Positions 51,443 through 60,405 are shown, counted from the first letter of the stretch. The stretch is DNA of 64,000 nt from Umezawaea beigongshangensis (GCF_016464305.1 NZ_JAEIOJ010000008.1:175191-239190), one strand, 5' to 3'. Program-made: numbers and translations. The notes: generated by a model not told the origin, from the letters alone.

Positions 51443-52768
51443 ATGTCCGTTCCGGTCGCTCCTCGTCGCTGGCCCTTCCTCGGGCACACGCCGTCCATGC
51501 TGCGGAAACGTTTCGAGTTCACCTCGTCGCTGCGCGACCGCGGCGAGATCGTGAAGGTCTACCTCGGTCCGAAACCGGCGTACTTCGTGACCAGTCCGCG
51601 ACTGGTCCACCGCGTTCTGGTGACCGAGGGCGCGCATTTTCGCAAGGGGGCGATGTTCGACAAGTTCCGGCCCTACCTCGGCGAGGGGCTCCTGCTGTCC
51701 GACGGCGCGTTCCACCGGCGTCAGCGGCGGTTGATCCAGCCCGCCTTCCACCGCGACCGCATCGCCCGCTACGCGGAGACGATGGCGGCGGCGGCGGAGG
51801 AGCTGGTCGCGCCGTGGCGTCCCGGCGAGGTGCGCGTCGTGGACGAGGACGCGCAGAGCCTCGCGGTCACCGTCGTCGGCCGGGCCCTGTTCTCCACCGC
51901 GATGGGCGAGCGCGTGATCGAGGAGGTGCGCCGGTCCGTCTTCGTGGTGATCAAGCAGGGCATGGTCCGCGCGCTGTCCCCGAACTTCGTGGAGAAGCTC
52001 CCCGTTCCGGGCAACCGCCGGTTCGACGAGGCGACAGCGCGGATGCGGGCCGTGGTGCTGGAGGTCATCGCGAGCTGGCGGGCCGGGGGCGTCGACCACG
52101 GCGACCTGCTGTCGACGCTGCTGCTGGCGCAGGACGAGGAGACCGGCGCCGGCATGACCGACCAGCAGACCTACGACGAGGTCCTCACCCTCCTCACCGC
52201 CGGGATCGAGACCACCGCCCTGGCGCTGGCGTGGGTCTTCCACGAGATCGGCCGCCACCCCGAGGTGGAGCGGCGGCTGCACGCCGAGGTCGACGAGGTG
52301 CTGGGCGGTCGTCCGGTCACCTTCGCCGACCTCCCGCGGCTGGTCTGGACGGCACGGGTCGTGAACGAGGTCCTGCGGACCTACCCGATCTGGATCCTGA
52401 TGCGGCGGGCCACCGAGGAGGTCGTCCTCGACGGCGTGCGGCTCGCGCCCGGCACCGAGGTGATCGTCAGCCCGCACGCGCTGCACTTCGACCCGCGCTC
52501 CTTCGACGACCCCGGCCGGTTCGACCCCGACCGCTGGTCGCCCGAGCGCGCCGCCACCGTGCCGCGGGGCGCGTTCGTCCCGTTCGGCGCCGGCGCGCGC
52601 CAGTGCGTCGGCAACGTGTTCGCCCAGACCGAGCTCGTCATCGCGGTGGCCACCGTGGCCGCGCGCTGGCGGCTGGTCCCCGTGCCCGACGAGCCCGTGC
52701 GGGTGCGGTTCACGTCCGCCCCCTACCCCGGCCGCATGCCCATGACGGCCGTTCCCCGACACCCCTAG
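51443..52768 (+). CDS. Cytochrome P450 (CYP183/pentalenene oxygenase-like)
   Basis: A 441-aa soluble bacterial P450. The haem-binding loop is FGAGARQCVG (Cys388), the I-helix oxygen-activation motif is AGIETT, and the K-helix ExxR is in EVLRT. The N-terminal GAFHRRQRRLIQPAFHRDRI segment is typical of class I terpene oxygenases such as pentalenene oxygenase. ATG 51443 follows GGGAG. A secreted hydrolase gene starts 12 nt downstream of its stop, so they are likely co-transcribed. No ferredoxin or terpene cyclase gene is present in the window. Confidence 0.93.
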   Translation: MSVPVAPRRWPFLGHTPSMLRKRFEFTSSLRDRGEIVKVYLGPKPAYFVTSPRLVHRVLVTEGAHFRKGAMFDKFRPYLGEGLLLSDGAFHRRQRRLIQPAFHRDRIARYAETMAAAAEELVAPWRPGEVRVVDEDAQSLAVTVVGRALFSTAMGERVIEEVRRSVFVVIKQGMVRALSPNFVEKLPVPGNRRFDEATARMRAVVLEVIASWRAGGVDHGDLLSTLLLAQDEETGAGMTDQQTYDEVLTLLTAGIETTALALAWVFHEIGRHPEVERRLHAEVDEVLGGRPVTFADLPRLVWTARVVNEVLRTYPIWILMRRATEEVVLDGVRLAPGTEVIVSPHALHFDPRSFDDPGRFDPDRWSPERAATVPRGAFVPFGAGARQCVGNVFAQTELVIAVATVAARWRLVPVPDEPVRVRFTSAPYPGRMPMTAVPRHP

Positions 52769-52780
52769 GAGTCGTTCCCC

Positions 52781-53794
52781 GTGCGTTGGTCCCGTTTCCG
52801 CCGGTTCTGCGCCACCGCGCTGCTCGCCGCCGGAGTCTGTCTGCTGCCCACCCCCGTTCCAGCGGGCGCGGCACCGGTGACCTGTCAGGACCTGCGCGTG
52901 CCCGTCACGATCGCCGGAACCGCGCAGACCGTGCACGGCACGCTGTGCACGCCGCGGGGGGCGAAGACCGTCCAGGTCCTCGTGCCCGGTGGGACGTACA
53001 ACAGCTCCTACTGGGACATCAGCTTCACCCCCGAGGTCCGCTCGTTCCGGGCGGCGATGAACAAGGCGGGGTTCGCCACCCTCGCCGTGGACCGGCTCGG
53101 CACCGGCAGCAGCTCGAAGCCGCCGAGCGCCCTGCTGACCGCGACCACCCAGGCGCACGCGATGCACCAGGTGGTCGGGGCGGTCCGTCCGCAGTTCGAG
53201 AAGGTGATCATCGGCGGGCACTCCATCGGCGCCGCCATGGCCATGATCGAGGCGGGCACGTTCCACGACGTCGACGGCGTGCTCGTGACCGGGATGACCC
53301 ACCGGATGAACCTGACGACCGTGCTGCCCGTCCTCGCGAACATGATCCCGGCCCCGCTCGACCCCAAGTTCCTCGGCCGGGGGCTCGACGTCGGCTACCT
53401 GACCACCGGTGGGGGCACCAGGTACTCGGCCTTCCACAGGCCGGGGCCGAACGTGCCGGGGGCGATCTCGTGGGACGAGTCCACGAAGGACGTCTTCGCC
53501 GCCACCGAGTCGGTGGACACCCTGGTGCTCACGAACGCGCTGATCCCCGCCACCAGGCTGATCGACGTGCCGGTCCTGCTCGTCGTGGGCGACGACACGC
53601 ACTTCTGCGGGCCGCCGCTGGGCAGCGACTGCTCGTCGGCGGAGGCGCTGCGCCGGTCGGAGGCCCCGTACTTCTCCGCCGCGGCCGAGCTGCGCACGCA
53701 CGTCCTGCACGGCTACGGACACTCGATCAACTACGCGCCCAACGCCCCCCAGTACCACGGGGTCGTCGCGCAGTGGGCTGCCTCGCTCGGCTGA
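52781..53794 (+). CDS. Secreted alpha/beta hydrolase
   Basis: A 337-aa preprotein with a signal peptide to about Ala31. The nucleophile elbow is GGHSIGAA; the C-terminal His is in LHGYGHSINY and an Asp in VVGDDTHF. Four Cys suggest disulfides. GTG 52781 follows AGGAG (9-nt spacing) and is 12 nt after the P450 stop, suggesting an operon. The substrate is unknown; it resembles actinobacterial secreted lipase or esterase-like proteins. Confidence 0.85.
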   Translation: MRWSRFRRFCATALLAAGVCLLPTPVPAGAAPVTCQDLRVPVTIAGTAQTVHGTLCTPRGAKTVQVLVPGGTYNSSYWDISFTPEVRSFRAAMNKAGFATLAVDRLGTGSSSKPPSALLTATTQAHAMHQVVGAVRPQFEKVIIGGHSIGAAMAMIEAGTFHDVDGVLVTGMTHRMNLTTVLPVLANMIPAPLDPKFLGRGLDVGYLTTGGGTRYSAFHRPGPNVPGAISWDESTKDVFAATESVDTLVLTNALIPATRLIDVPVLLVVGDDTHFCGPPLGSDCSSAEALRRSEAPYFSAAAELRTHVLHGYGHSINYAPNAPQYHGVVAQWAASLG

Positions 53795-53806
53795 CGCGCC
53801 CGGCCG

Positions 53807-53844
53807 GGCCGGGGGGCCGTTCCCGCGGGAGCGGCCCCCCGGCC
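53807..53844 (+). terminator. Terminator after the secreted hydrolase gene
   Basis: A 13-bp stem (53807-53819 with 53832-53844) encloses a further self-complementary TCCCGCGGGA loop. Confidence 0.88.
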
Positions 53845-53884
53845 TCGGGTGACGACTTGACAAGGTGTGTTGCCGGGGTGGCAA

Positions 53885-54487
53885 ATGAGGGGTGTGGACG
53901 ACGAGCCCGACGAACTGGACGGCGTGCTGAACGCGGTGGGACCGCGGCTGCGCTCCCTGCGGCAGCGGCGCGGGGCGACGCAGGCGCAGCTCTCCAGGGC
54001 GACCGGAATCTCGATCAGCACCCTGTCCCGGCTGGAGTCCGGGCAGCGGCGTCCCACCCTGGAACTCCTGCTCCTGCTGGCGCGCGCCCACCAGGTGCCG
54101 CTGGACGAGCTGATCGGATCGCCGGTCACCGGCGATCCGCGGGTGCACCCCAAGCCGGTCGTGCGCAACGGCGTGACCTTCCTGCCCCTGACCCGCCGGC
54201 CCGGCGGTCTCCAGGCGTACAAGCAGATCTTCCCGCCGCGGCCCTCCGCCGAACCGGCCCAGCAGGTCCACGAGGGCTACGAGTGGCTCTACGTGCTGTC
54301 GGGGCGGATGCGGCTGGTGCTGGGCGATCACGACGTGGTCCTGATGCCCGGCGAGGTGGCGGAGTTCGACACCCACGTTCCGCACTGGTTCAACAACCCC
54401 GGCCCCGGCCCCGCCGAGGTGCTGAGCCTCTACGGCCCGCAGGGCGAACGCCTGCACGTCCGCGCCCGCCCCGCGGGCTCCGGCTGA
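53885..54487 (+). CDS. XRE-family regulator with C-terminal cupin domain
   Basis: A 200-aa protein. The N-terminal helix-turn-helix of XRE type (RLRSLRQRRGATQAQLSR, SISTLSRLESGQRRP) is followed by a cupin domain (about 110-190; HEGYEWLYVLSGRM, VPHWFNNPGPGPAEVL) that binds a small ligand. The start is uncertain between ATG 53885 and GTG 53894. A TTGACA box near 53857 and a TTGCC-GGGGT-GGCAA inverted repeat just before the ATG may be promoter and operator. It may regulate the P450/hydrolase or the FAD monooxygenase genes. Confidence 0.88.
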   Translation: MRGVDDEPDELDGVLNAVGPRLRSLRQRRGATQAQLSRATGISISTLSRLESGQRRPTLELLLLLARAHQVPLDELIGSPVTGDPRVHPKPVVRNGVTFLPLTRRPGGLQAYKQIFPPRPSAEPAQQVHEGYEWLYVLSGRMRLVLGDHDVVLMPGEVAEFDTHVPHWFNNPGPGPAEVLSLYGPQGERLHVRARPAGSG

Positions 54488-54609
54488 CCGGACGGGCGCA
54501 ACCCGGTCGGGCGATGAACGGGCGAACACGGCCGGATCGCCCGCGATCGGGACGCACCGGCTCGTACGGTGGTTCCTCCGCACCGACCGGCCACCCCCGG
54601 AGGACCGCC

Positions 54610-56007
54610 ATGCCCGAATCCGCAGCCAGGACGTTCCACCGCCTCGGCACCACGGAGGCGCCGACGGACACGAGGAGGCTGTTCGGCACGGCCGTGGTGC
54701 TGGGCGGCAGCATCGCCGGACTGCTCGCCGCCAGGGTGCTCGCCGACCACGCCGAGCGGGTCGTCGTCGTCGAGCGCGACGAGATCACCGGCTCACCCGC
54801 GCCGCGTCCCGGCGTTCCGCAGTCCGCCCAGGTGCACACGCTGCTGCCCGGTGGCCGCAGACAGCTCGACCGCTGGTTCGACGGCTTCTCCCACGAGGCC
54901 GTCGCCGCGGGCGCCGTGCTGACCGGACCGGAGAACCTGCGGTCGTACTACAACGGCCGGTTGAAGGTGCGCACGCCGGACATCGACTTCCTGTCGAGCA
55001 GCAGGCCGTTCCTCGAAGCGCTGGTCCGCCGCCGCACGACGAGCCTGCCGAACGTCGTGCCGGTGCGCGGCCGGGCGCTCGGCGTCGACCTCGCGGACGG
55101 CCGGGCGACCGGCGTGCGCTACGAGACCCCCGAGGGGGAGACCGTGCTCCAGGACGCCGACTTCGTGGTGGACGCGATGGGCCGGTCGAGCAGGCTCGGC
55201 GACTGGCTGGCGTCCGCGGGCTGGCAGAAGCCGGAGATGCGGCGGATGAACATCGACATCAACTACACGACGGCTCGCTTCCAGCGGAAGGAGAGCACGC
55301 CGGGCGTGACCACGGCGCTCGCGTTCTGGGAGCTGGACCGGTTGCCCGCCGGGCTCGCCCCGGCCATGTGCAGCGCGATCGAGGACGACCAGTGGACGAT
55401 CATGTTCGGCGGGTTCGGCGACGACAAGCCCGGTCGCACGCCCGAGGAGTTCCGCCGGATCTGCCGGGCGCTGCCGCAGGCGTTCGCCGACGCCGTCGAG
55501 GGCGAGATGATCGGCGAGATCCAGCCGTACAAGCAGGCGGACAGCAGGAGGAGGGACTACCACCTGCTCGACCGGTTCCCCGCGCGTCTGGTCGGCGTGG
55601 GCGACGCGGTGGCGGCGTTCAACCCGATCTACGGGCAGGGCATGTCCTCGGCCGCCCTGCACGCGTCCTGCCTGTCCGAGCACCTGCGGTCCACCCCCGA
55701 CCTCTCCGCGCCGGCACGGCACTTCTTCGCGCTGCAACGGGTCGTCGTGGACGCCGCGTGGCAGACGTCGGCGACCCCGGACCTGGCGCTGCCGCACATC
55801 GACGGCCCGTACCCGCGCGGCTACCACCTGACCCGGTGGGTGACCACCCGGATGATCGACGCCACGGTGACCGACGTCGAGGTCTCCAGCCGGTTCAACG
55901 CGGTGACCGAGATGCGGACCCACCCGTCGACCCTGCTCACGCCGGGCGTGCTCGTGCGCACCCTCCGGGCCGGCCTCCGGGACCGCCGCACCGCGGCGCG
56001 GTCGTAG
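54610..56007 (+). CDS. FAD-dependent monooxygenase-like oxidoreductase
   Basis: A 465-aa flavoprotein of the PHBH/geranylgeranyl reductase-like superfamily. The Rossmann dinucleotide motif is in VVLGGSIAGLLAARVLADH (the canonical GxGxxG reads GGSIAG), an Asp-Gly type motif occurs in VVDAMGRSSRLGDWL, and the FAD ribityl-binding GDAVAAFNPIYGQGMS is complete. ATG 54610 follows GGAGG. It could hydroxylate or epoxidise a small hydrophobic substrate; with the P450 and methyltransferase it suggests a small tailoring set. It is followed by a Zur-like box and decayed genes. Confidence 0.9.
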   Translation: MPESAARTFHRLGTTEAPTDTRRLFGTAVVLGGSIAGLLAARVLADHAERVVVVERDEITGSPAPRPGVPQSAQVHTLLPGGRRQLDRWFDGFSHEAVAAGAVLTGPENLRSYYNGRLKVRTPDIDFLSSSRPFLEALVRRRTTSLPNVVPVRGRALGVDLADGRATGVRYETPEGETVLQDADFVVDAMGRSSRLGDWLASAGWQKPEMRRMNIDINYTTARFQRKESTPGVTTALAFWELDRLPAGLAPAMCSAIEDDQWTIMFGGFGDDKPGRTPEEFRRICRALPQAFADAVEGEMIGEIQPYKQADSRRRDYHLLDRFPARLVGVGDAVAAFNPIYGQGMSSAALHASCLSEHLRSTPDLSAPARHFFALQRVVVDAAWQTSATPDLALPHIDGPYPRGYHLTRWVTTRMIDATVTDVEVSSRFNAVTEMRTHPSTLLTPGVLVRTLRAGLRDRRTAARS

Positions 56008-56064
56008 CGGCTGGACGCAGCACCTCCCGGAGACGACGTCCGTCTTCGACCAGGCCAGCCTGGT

Positions 56065-56079
56065 TGAAAACCATTGTCG
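56065..56079. promoter_or_regulatory. Zur box-like palindrome
   Basis: TGAAAACCATTGTCG matches the actinobacterial Zur box (consensus of the TGAAAATCATTTTCA type, from memory) at 12 of 15 positions. It lies 12 nt before the start of a CobW-like gene remnant. Zur normally represses such genes when zinc is plentiful. Confidence 0.7.
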
Positions 56080-56091
56080 TTGGGGGTTGAT

Positions 56092-56533
56092 GTGCGAACA
56101 CCGTTGGCACTGGTGGCGGGCCCGGCGGGCGACGCCGGTGCCGCCGTGGCCGAGCGCGTGGGGTACGACGAGCCGGGGGCCGTGCTCGCGCTGTGGCTGG
56201 AGTCCGCGGGCGGCGGCCTGCGGGTCGGTCACGCCGGGCCGTGGCTCGCCGCCGTCGAGGACTGGTCGGGCGTCGACGCCGAGCGGCGCGCGACGGCCTC
56301 GCTGCACCGGGACCCCCACTACGGCGACCGGGCGCAGGACCTCGTCGTGATCGCGCACCTCGCCGCTCCGGACGAGATCGTCACCGCGCTGCGGGGCGCT
56401 GCTGACCGACGAGGAGCTGGCGCAGGGCTCCGAACTGCTCCTCGACGACCCGTTCGGCGAGTGGCACGAGGACCCGTGCGTCGACGCGGAGGTCGACGAC
56501 CTCGCGCGCACCACCGAGAAGGAAGAGCGGTGA
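56092..56533 (+). pseudogene. Internally deleted and frameshifted CobW/COG0523-type zinc GTPase
   Basis: The frame from GTG 56092 (GGGGG ribosome-binding site) gives about 33 residues like a CobW N terminus (VRTPLALVAG), then jumps directly to the CobW C-terminal domain (LWLESAGGGLRVGHAGPW, HYGDRAQDLVVIAH). The frame then breaks at a GGGG run (56393-56396). Removing one G restores ALLTDEELAQG and DPFGEWHEDPC to the stop at 56531-56533. About 220 residues of the usual about 370-aa protein, including the GTPase core, are absent. It is under a Zur-like box. A sequencing indel could explain the frameshift but not the deletion. Confidence 0.78.
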
Positions 56534-56711
56534 AACCGGGAATCCACCCCGACCACCACCCGTGGTGTTCCAGGACTCCTCGACGGGCGCGACGTTCCCG
56601 GCGCGGTGGAAGGCCACCGCGCCGGGCCTCGTCCCGGTCACCGCGCCCGACGGTCGCGCGCTGCGGGTGCCGCGCCGTATCGTGGCCGCACACCGCCGCG
56701 GCCTGCTGTGA
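56530..56711 (+). pseudogene. Broken bL31 type B (zinc-independent) ribosomal protein gene
   Basis: GTG 56530 overlaps the CobW remnant stop and starts MKPGIHPDHHP, the N terminus of zinc-independent bL31 (rpmE2-type). The continuation VVFQDSSTGATF appears only after a one-base shift at about 56561. The rest, to the TGA at 56709-56711, does not match the bL31 C terminus, so the gene is truncated or recombined as well. Zur-controlled CobW plus type B bL31 is a known zinc-starvation pairing; here both copies look dead. Confidence 0.65.
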
Positions 56712-56744
56712 TCAGTCCACTGCGGACGGACACACCGGACCGAT

Positions 56745-56778
56745 CCGGGTGACCTCCCCCTCCGGAGAGGTCACCCGG
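56745..56778. terminator. Hairpin terminator overlapping the sulfatase gene stop
   Basis: A 12-bp perfect stem (56745-56756 with 56767-56778) includes the stop codon of the minus-strand sulfatase-like gene in its right arm and lies after the decayed plus-strand genes. Confidence 0.8.
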
Positions 56779-58459
56779 CCTCCGGGGAGCGCGGCCCGAA
56801 GGCCGTCAGGAAGTCGTCGCGGAACGTGCTCATCGGCCGCACCGGGGCGTGCGGGCCCGGCTTGAGGCCGTCGTCCCAGTTCCACCCGGAGACGCGGTCC
56901 AGGACGGCGGGGTCGCGGGCGACGATCGAGATCGGCACGTCCCGGCTCGCCCCCTCCCCGGTGACGAGCTGGTTCGGCTGGTGGTCGCCGAGCAGGACGA
57001 GCACGAGGTCGTCGCCGCCGAAGGTCTCCACGTAGGACACCAGGGTGTTCAGCGAGTACTCCACGGAACGTCCGTAGTCGGCGCGCACCACGGCCGGGTC
57101 GCGGCCGAAGATCGCCTGCGGCGCGTCGTTGCCCGAGGGCATCGTGCGGTAGACCGAGCCGTCGCCGACCTCGTCCCAGCCGAGCGGGCGGGGCAGCGGC
57201 GACCAGGGCGCGTGACTGGTCAGCAGCGGGATCGTCGCCATGACCGGCGCGTGGTCCGGGTCCGCGCGCTCCAGCCGCTGGAACGCGGAGAGCGTGTACT
57301 GGTCGGGCATGGTGGCGTAGCTGAAGCGCGGCCCCCGGTAGCCGAGGTCGTTCGCCGTGTAGACCGGGTCGTAGCCGAAGAACTCGCTCTCCGGCCACGC
57401 CTGCGTGATGCCCGGCACGACGCCGACCGACCGCCAGTTCGCGCGCCGGAAGGCCTCGTTGAGGGTCAGCCGGTCGCTGGCGACGGTGCTGCGGTAGCGC
57501 TGCTGGTTGTCCACCCACAGACCGGACAGGAGCGTCGTCTGGGCCAGCCAGCTGCCGCCGCCGGTCGTCGGCGAGGTGAGGAAGGCGCTGCGGGAGTCGT
57601 ACCCGGCCGCGCGCAGCCGCCGGGTGCCGTCGTCGAGCACCGCGCCGACGCCCGGCGCCAGCTCGGGGTGCTCGACCGCCACGCGCCCGTAGCTCTCGAC
57701 GAAGGCGAGCACGACGTCCTTGCCGCGCAACGCGGTGAGCAGCTCCTCGCCCGGGGTGTCGCGGAACGCGTCGACGGCGGACTCGACCGCGAAGTCCTCC
57801 CGGTCGTGCAAGCTCGCGCGGACCTGGCGCGCGTGGTCGCGGACGAACAGCGCCGCGCTGTCGGAGGCCACCGGAACTCCGGGCGCGAGGTGCAGACCCG
57901 GTGCCGCGCAGGCGGTCCAGGCGACCGCGAGCACCACGAAGGCGCGGGTCGACGCCAGCCGGTGCCGGGTCGCGACCCGGCTCAGCCGCAGCACCGCCAG
58001 CGCCGTGAGGACGATCACGGCGAGCACCAGCAGCACGGCCGCGCCCACGGTGCCGACCGCGGCGGCCTCGCCGACCGTCACCGCGACGTAGTCCACTCCC
58101 GGTGCGAGCAGCGGCCAGTCCAGGACCAGGTCGAACGGCCGGTAGAGCACCACGTCGAAGCCCGTGTCCACCACCTTGACCACGATCAGCAGTCCGAGGG
58201 CCGCGCCGATCAGCAGCGCCACCACGTGCCGCAGCCGCGCCGGGACCACGAGGACGAGCCCCAGCCCGAGGAGGGCCTCCACCGGGATGCGCGCGAACGC
58301 CGCCGGCGTGAAGCGCTCCAGGTCGCTGGGCGCGACGAGACCGAACAGGACGAGCAGTCCGGCCAGGACGGTGGTCGTCCACGCCGCGACCAGGTGCCGC
58401 CGGCCGCCGCGTCCGGCGACGCCGTCCACCACGTCGCTCTGGATCTCGTGCGTCGTCAT
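56771..58459 (-). CDS. Membrane-bound sulfatase/phosphoglycerol transferase-like enzyme
   Basis: A 562-aa protein with about five N-terminal transmembrane helices (about 25-190) followed by an extracellular alkaline-phosphatase-superfamily sulfatase domain (about 245-555). Visible elements are DVVLAFVESYGR, the SPTTGGGSW nucleophile region and VLLGDHQPNQ (metal-binding Asp-His). The layout resembles LtaS-type phosphoglycerol transferases. ATG 58459 follows CGGAGG. The likely role is modification of a cell-surface polymer or lipid. It is divergent from the RibD-like gene and next to a CDP-alcohol phosphotransferase gene, consistent with lipid chemistry. Confidence 0.83.
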   Translation of the reverse strand: MTTHEIQSDVVDGVAGRGGRRHLVAAWTTTVLAGLLVLFGLVAPSDLERFTPAAFARIPVEALLGLGLVLVVPARLRHVVALLIGAALGLLIVVKVVDTGFDVVLYRPFDLVLDWPLLAPGVDYVAVTVGEAAAVGTVGAAVLLVLAVIVLTALAVLRLSRVATRHRLASTRAFVVLAVAWTACAAPGLHLAPGVPVASDSAALFVRDHARQVRASLHDREDFAVESAVDAFRDTPGEELLTALRGKDVVLAFVESYGRVAVEHPELAPGVGAVLDDGTRRLRAAGYDSRSAFLTSPTTGGGSWLAQTTLLSGLWVDNQQRYRSTVASDRLTLNEAFRRANWRSVGVVPGITQAWPESEFFGYDPVYTANDLGYRGPRFSYATMPDQYTLSAFQRLERADPDHAPVMATIPLLTSHAPWSPLPRPLGWDEVGDGSVYRTMPSGNDAPQAIFGRDPAVVRADYGRSVEYSLNTLVSYVETFGGDDLVLVLLGDHQPNQLVTGEGASRDVPISIVARDPAVLDRVSGWNWDDGLKPGPHAPVRPMSTFRDDFLTAFGPRSPEAG

Positions 58460-58611
58460 GCCGTCCTCCGTGATCACCCGCCGACGAGGAGGCGTCGGCG
58501 GCACTGACCGGGTAAACGCGCCGACGGCCGGGGTGGTTCAGCGCACACGTGCGGCCACCGTCCGGTGGGTACCGTGTCGGACAGATCTCACCACGACGAA
58601 ACGGAGAGCCC

Positions 58612-59295
58612 GTGCCGCGCCCGTACGTCCTGCTCAGCGTCGCCGCCAGTGTGGACGGCCACATCGACGACCGGAGCGAGCAGCGGTTCCCCCTCTCCAA
58701 CGCCGGCGACTTCGACCGCGTCGACGAGATCCGCGCGGAGTCGGACGCCATCCTCGTCGGCGCGGAGACGGTGCGCCGGGACAACCCGCGCCTCCTGGTC
58801 ACCAGCGCCGAGCGGCGGGCCGCACGGGTGGCGGACGGGCTGCCCGAGCACCCGCTGAAGGTGACCCTGACCAGCAGCGGCGACCTCGACCCGGAGTTCA
58901 GGTTCTGGCACTGCGGTGGTCAGAAGCTGGTCTACAGCACGGACTCCGCGCGCGACGCGGTATCGGCGGGGCTGGGCGGGCTGGCCGAGGTCGTCCCGCT
59001 GGGACCGGTCATCGCCTTCGACGCCCTCCTGGACGACCTCGGCGGCCGCGGTGTGCGGCGGCTCATGGTCGAGGGCGGCGGCGGCGTGCACACCGCGTTC
59101 CTGTCCGCCGGCCTGGCCGACGAGATCCGGCTCGCGGTCGCGCCGCTGCTGATCGGCCAGGCCACCGCGCCGCGCTTCCTCAACCCCGCCGAGTTCCCCG
59201 GCGGACCCGCGCGGCGGTTGCACTTGGAGGACGTCACGCGGATCGGGGACGTCGCCGTGCTGCGCTACTTCCCCAAGCGATCGAGCGAGGTCTAG
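58612..59295 (+). CDS. RibD C-terminal domain-type reductase
   Basis: A 227-aa stand-alone reductase of the RibD-C/dihydrofolate reductase-like superfamily. The N-terminal PYVLLSVAASVDGHI, DAILVGAETVRRDNP and LMVEGGGGVHTAFL are hallmark segments of 2,5-diamino-6-ribosylaminopyrimidinone phosphate reductases. GTG 58612 follows GGAGAG. No deaminase domain and no other riboflavin gene is present. It could belong to a pterin- or flavin-like side pathway with the creatininase-family gene nearby. Its stop overlaps the stop of the convergent DoxX gene. Confidence 0.9.
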   Translation: MPRPYVLLSVAASVDGHIDDRSEQRFPLSNAGDFDRVDEIRAESDAILVGAETVRRDNPRLLVTSAERRAARVADGLPEHPLKVTLTSSGDLDPEFRFWHCGGQKLVYSTDSARDAVSAGLGGLAEVVPLGPVIAFDALLDDLGGRGVRRLMVEGGGGVHTAFLSAGLADEIRLAVAPLLIGQATAPRFLNPAEFPGGPARRLHLEDVTRIGDVAVLRYFPKRSSEV

Positions 59296-59684
59296 GACCG
59301 CAGGCGGGCCAGCAGGTCCAGCACGGTGTCGCGGCGGAAGAACGCCACCACCGCGCTCAGCGCCAGCAGGATCGCCGGCAGGCTCGCGTCCCCCCTCGCC
59401 ACCAGGAACAGCTCGGTGACGACGGCGCCCGCCATCACGCCCACCAGCCCGAGGGCGGCCAGCCCCGCCAGGCGCGGGATCAGCAGGCCGAGCCCACCGG
59501 CGATCTCCAGCGTCCCGGTGACGTACCGCAGCCACTGCCCGACGCCGATCTCGTCGAACTTCCGCACGAAGCCGTCGCCGAACAGCGAGTACCCGCTGTG
59601 CACGAAGTAGGCGGCGAGCAGGATCTGCACACCCCACAGCACGATGTTTCCGACGGTGCGCACGGCACCCGCTCGATCAGACAT
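59292..59684 (-). CDS. DoxX-family membrane protein
   Basis: A 130-aa protein with four transmembrane helices typical of DoxX (VLWGVQILLAAYFVHSGYSLF, YVTGTLEIAGGLGLLIPRLAG). ATG 59684 lies inside the end of the CDP-alcohol phosphotransferase gene (8-nt overlap), so the two form a minus-strand operon. Its TAG shares bases with the TAG of the convergent RibD-like gene through the palindrome CTAG. The function is unknown; family members are linked to redox or quinone processes. Confidence 0.88.
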   Translation of the reverse strand: MSDRAGAVRTVGNIVLWGVQILLAAYFVHSGYSLFGDGFVRKFDEIGVGQWLRYVTGTLEIAGGLGLLIPRLAGLAALGLVGVMAGAVVTELFLVARGDASLPAILLALSAVVAFFRRDTVLDLLARLRS

Positions 59685-60405
59685 GGCGGCATCCTGTCAC
59701 CACTGCGGCTCCGTTCCGCCACAACCAGAGGACGTCCCGCCCGAAGGACCACACGAGTGTGCCCAGTGCGAGCGCGACCAGCGCGGTGCTGCCCGGCACG
59801 ATCCCCGACGCGGCGACGACGAGCACGACGCCCTGCACCGCGGCCACGGTCTTGCGGGCGAAGCTCGGCGGCAGGTCGGCGCGCAGCCAGCGCAGCCGGC
59901 GCGCAGCCACGACGAAGGCGTAGCGCATCAGGCCGATCGCCAGCACCCACGGCCCGAGCGCGAAGGCCAGGTGCACGCTCAGCACCAGGATGAGGAAGGC
60001 GTCGACCTCCATGTCGAAGCGCGCGCCCAGCGGGGACGAGGTGCCGGTGCTCCTGGCGACCCGGCCGTCCACGAAGTCGAGCGCGAGCGCGACGGCCGCG
60101 AGCGCGACGAGGAGCGCCGTGGGCACGTCGTGACCGGCGCGGTCCACGACCAGCGCGGTGACACCGCCGACGAGCACCCCCCTGGCCAGCGTGACCCGGT
60201 CGGCCGGTCCGAGCGCGGCGCCCGCCCGGTTCAGCGCGGCGCCGAGCAGGGTCCGCGTGGCGAGGGCGTGCGCGACGCCGACGAGCGCGCCCAGCGGGCC
60301 CAGCCCCACCGCGGCCGCGAGCGCGCTCAGCAGGAGGACCTGGGCGGCGGCCCACACGACGGGTTCCTGCACGGCCGGTGTCGTTCTGTGCTGAAGTGTG
60401 ATCAT
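59677..60405 (-). CDS. CDP-alcohol phosphatidyltransferase
   Basis: A 242-aa integral membrane enzyme with about six helices. The CDP-alcohol motif is in DFVDGRVARSTG-(SSPL)-GARFDMEVD, matching D-G-x2-A-R-x8-G-x3-D-x3-D. It transfers an alcohol or sugar phosphate to or from a CDP-activated lipid. ATG 60405 follows GAGGGG. It is first in an operon with DoxX and divergent, across 44 bp, from the MDR dehydrogenase gene. The product could be a glycerophospho-lipid or inositol-type lipid; the acceptor is unknown. Confidence 0.9.
   Translation of the reverse strand: MITLQHRTTPAVQEPVVWAAAQVLLLSALAAAVGLGPLGALVGVAHALATRTLLGAALNRAGAALGPADRVTLARGVLVGGVTALVVDRAGHDVPTALLVALAAVALALDFVDGRVARSTGTSSPLGARFDMEVDAFLILVLSVHLAFALGPWVLAIGLMRYAFVVAARRLRWLRADLPPSFARKTVAAVQGVVLVVAASGIVPGSTALVALALGTLVWSFGRDVLWLWRNGAAVVTGCRHV

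Noticed and set aside
50357-56007. Terpene biosynthetic gene cluster
   Set aside because: The P450 resembles pentalenene oxygenase, but no terpene cyclase or prenyl-diphosphate synthase is present in the window.
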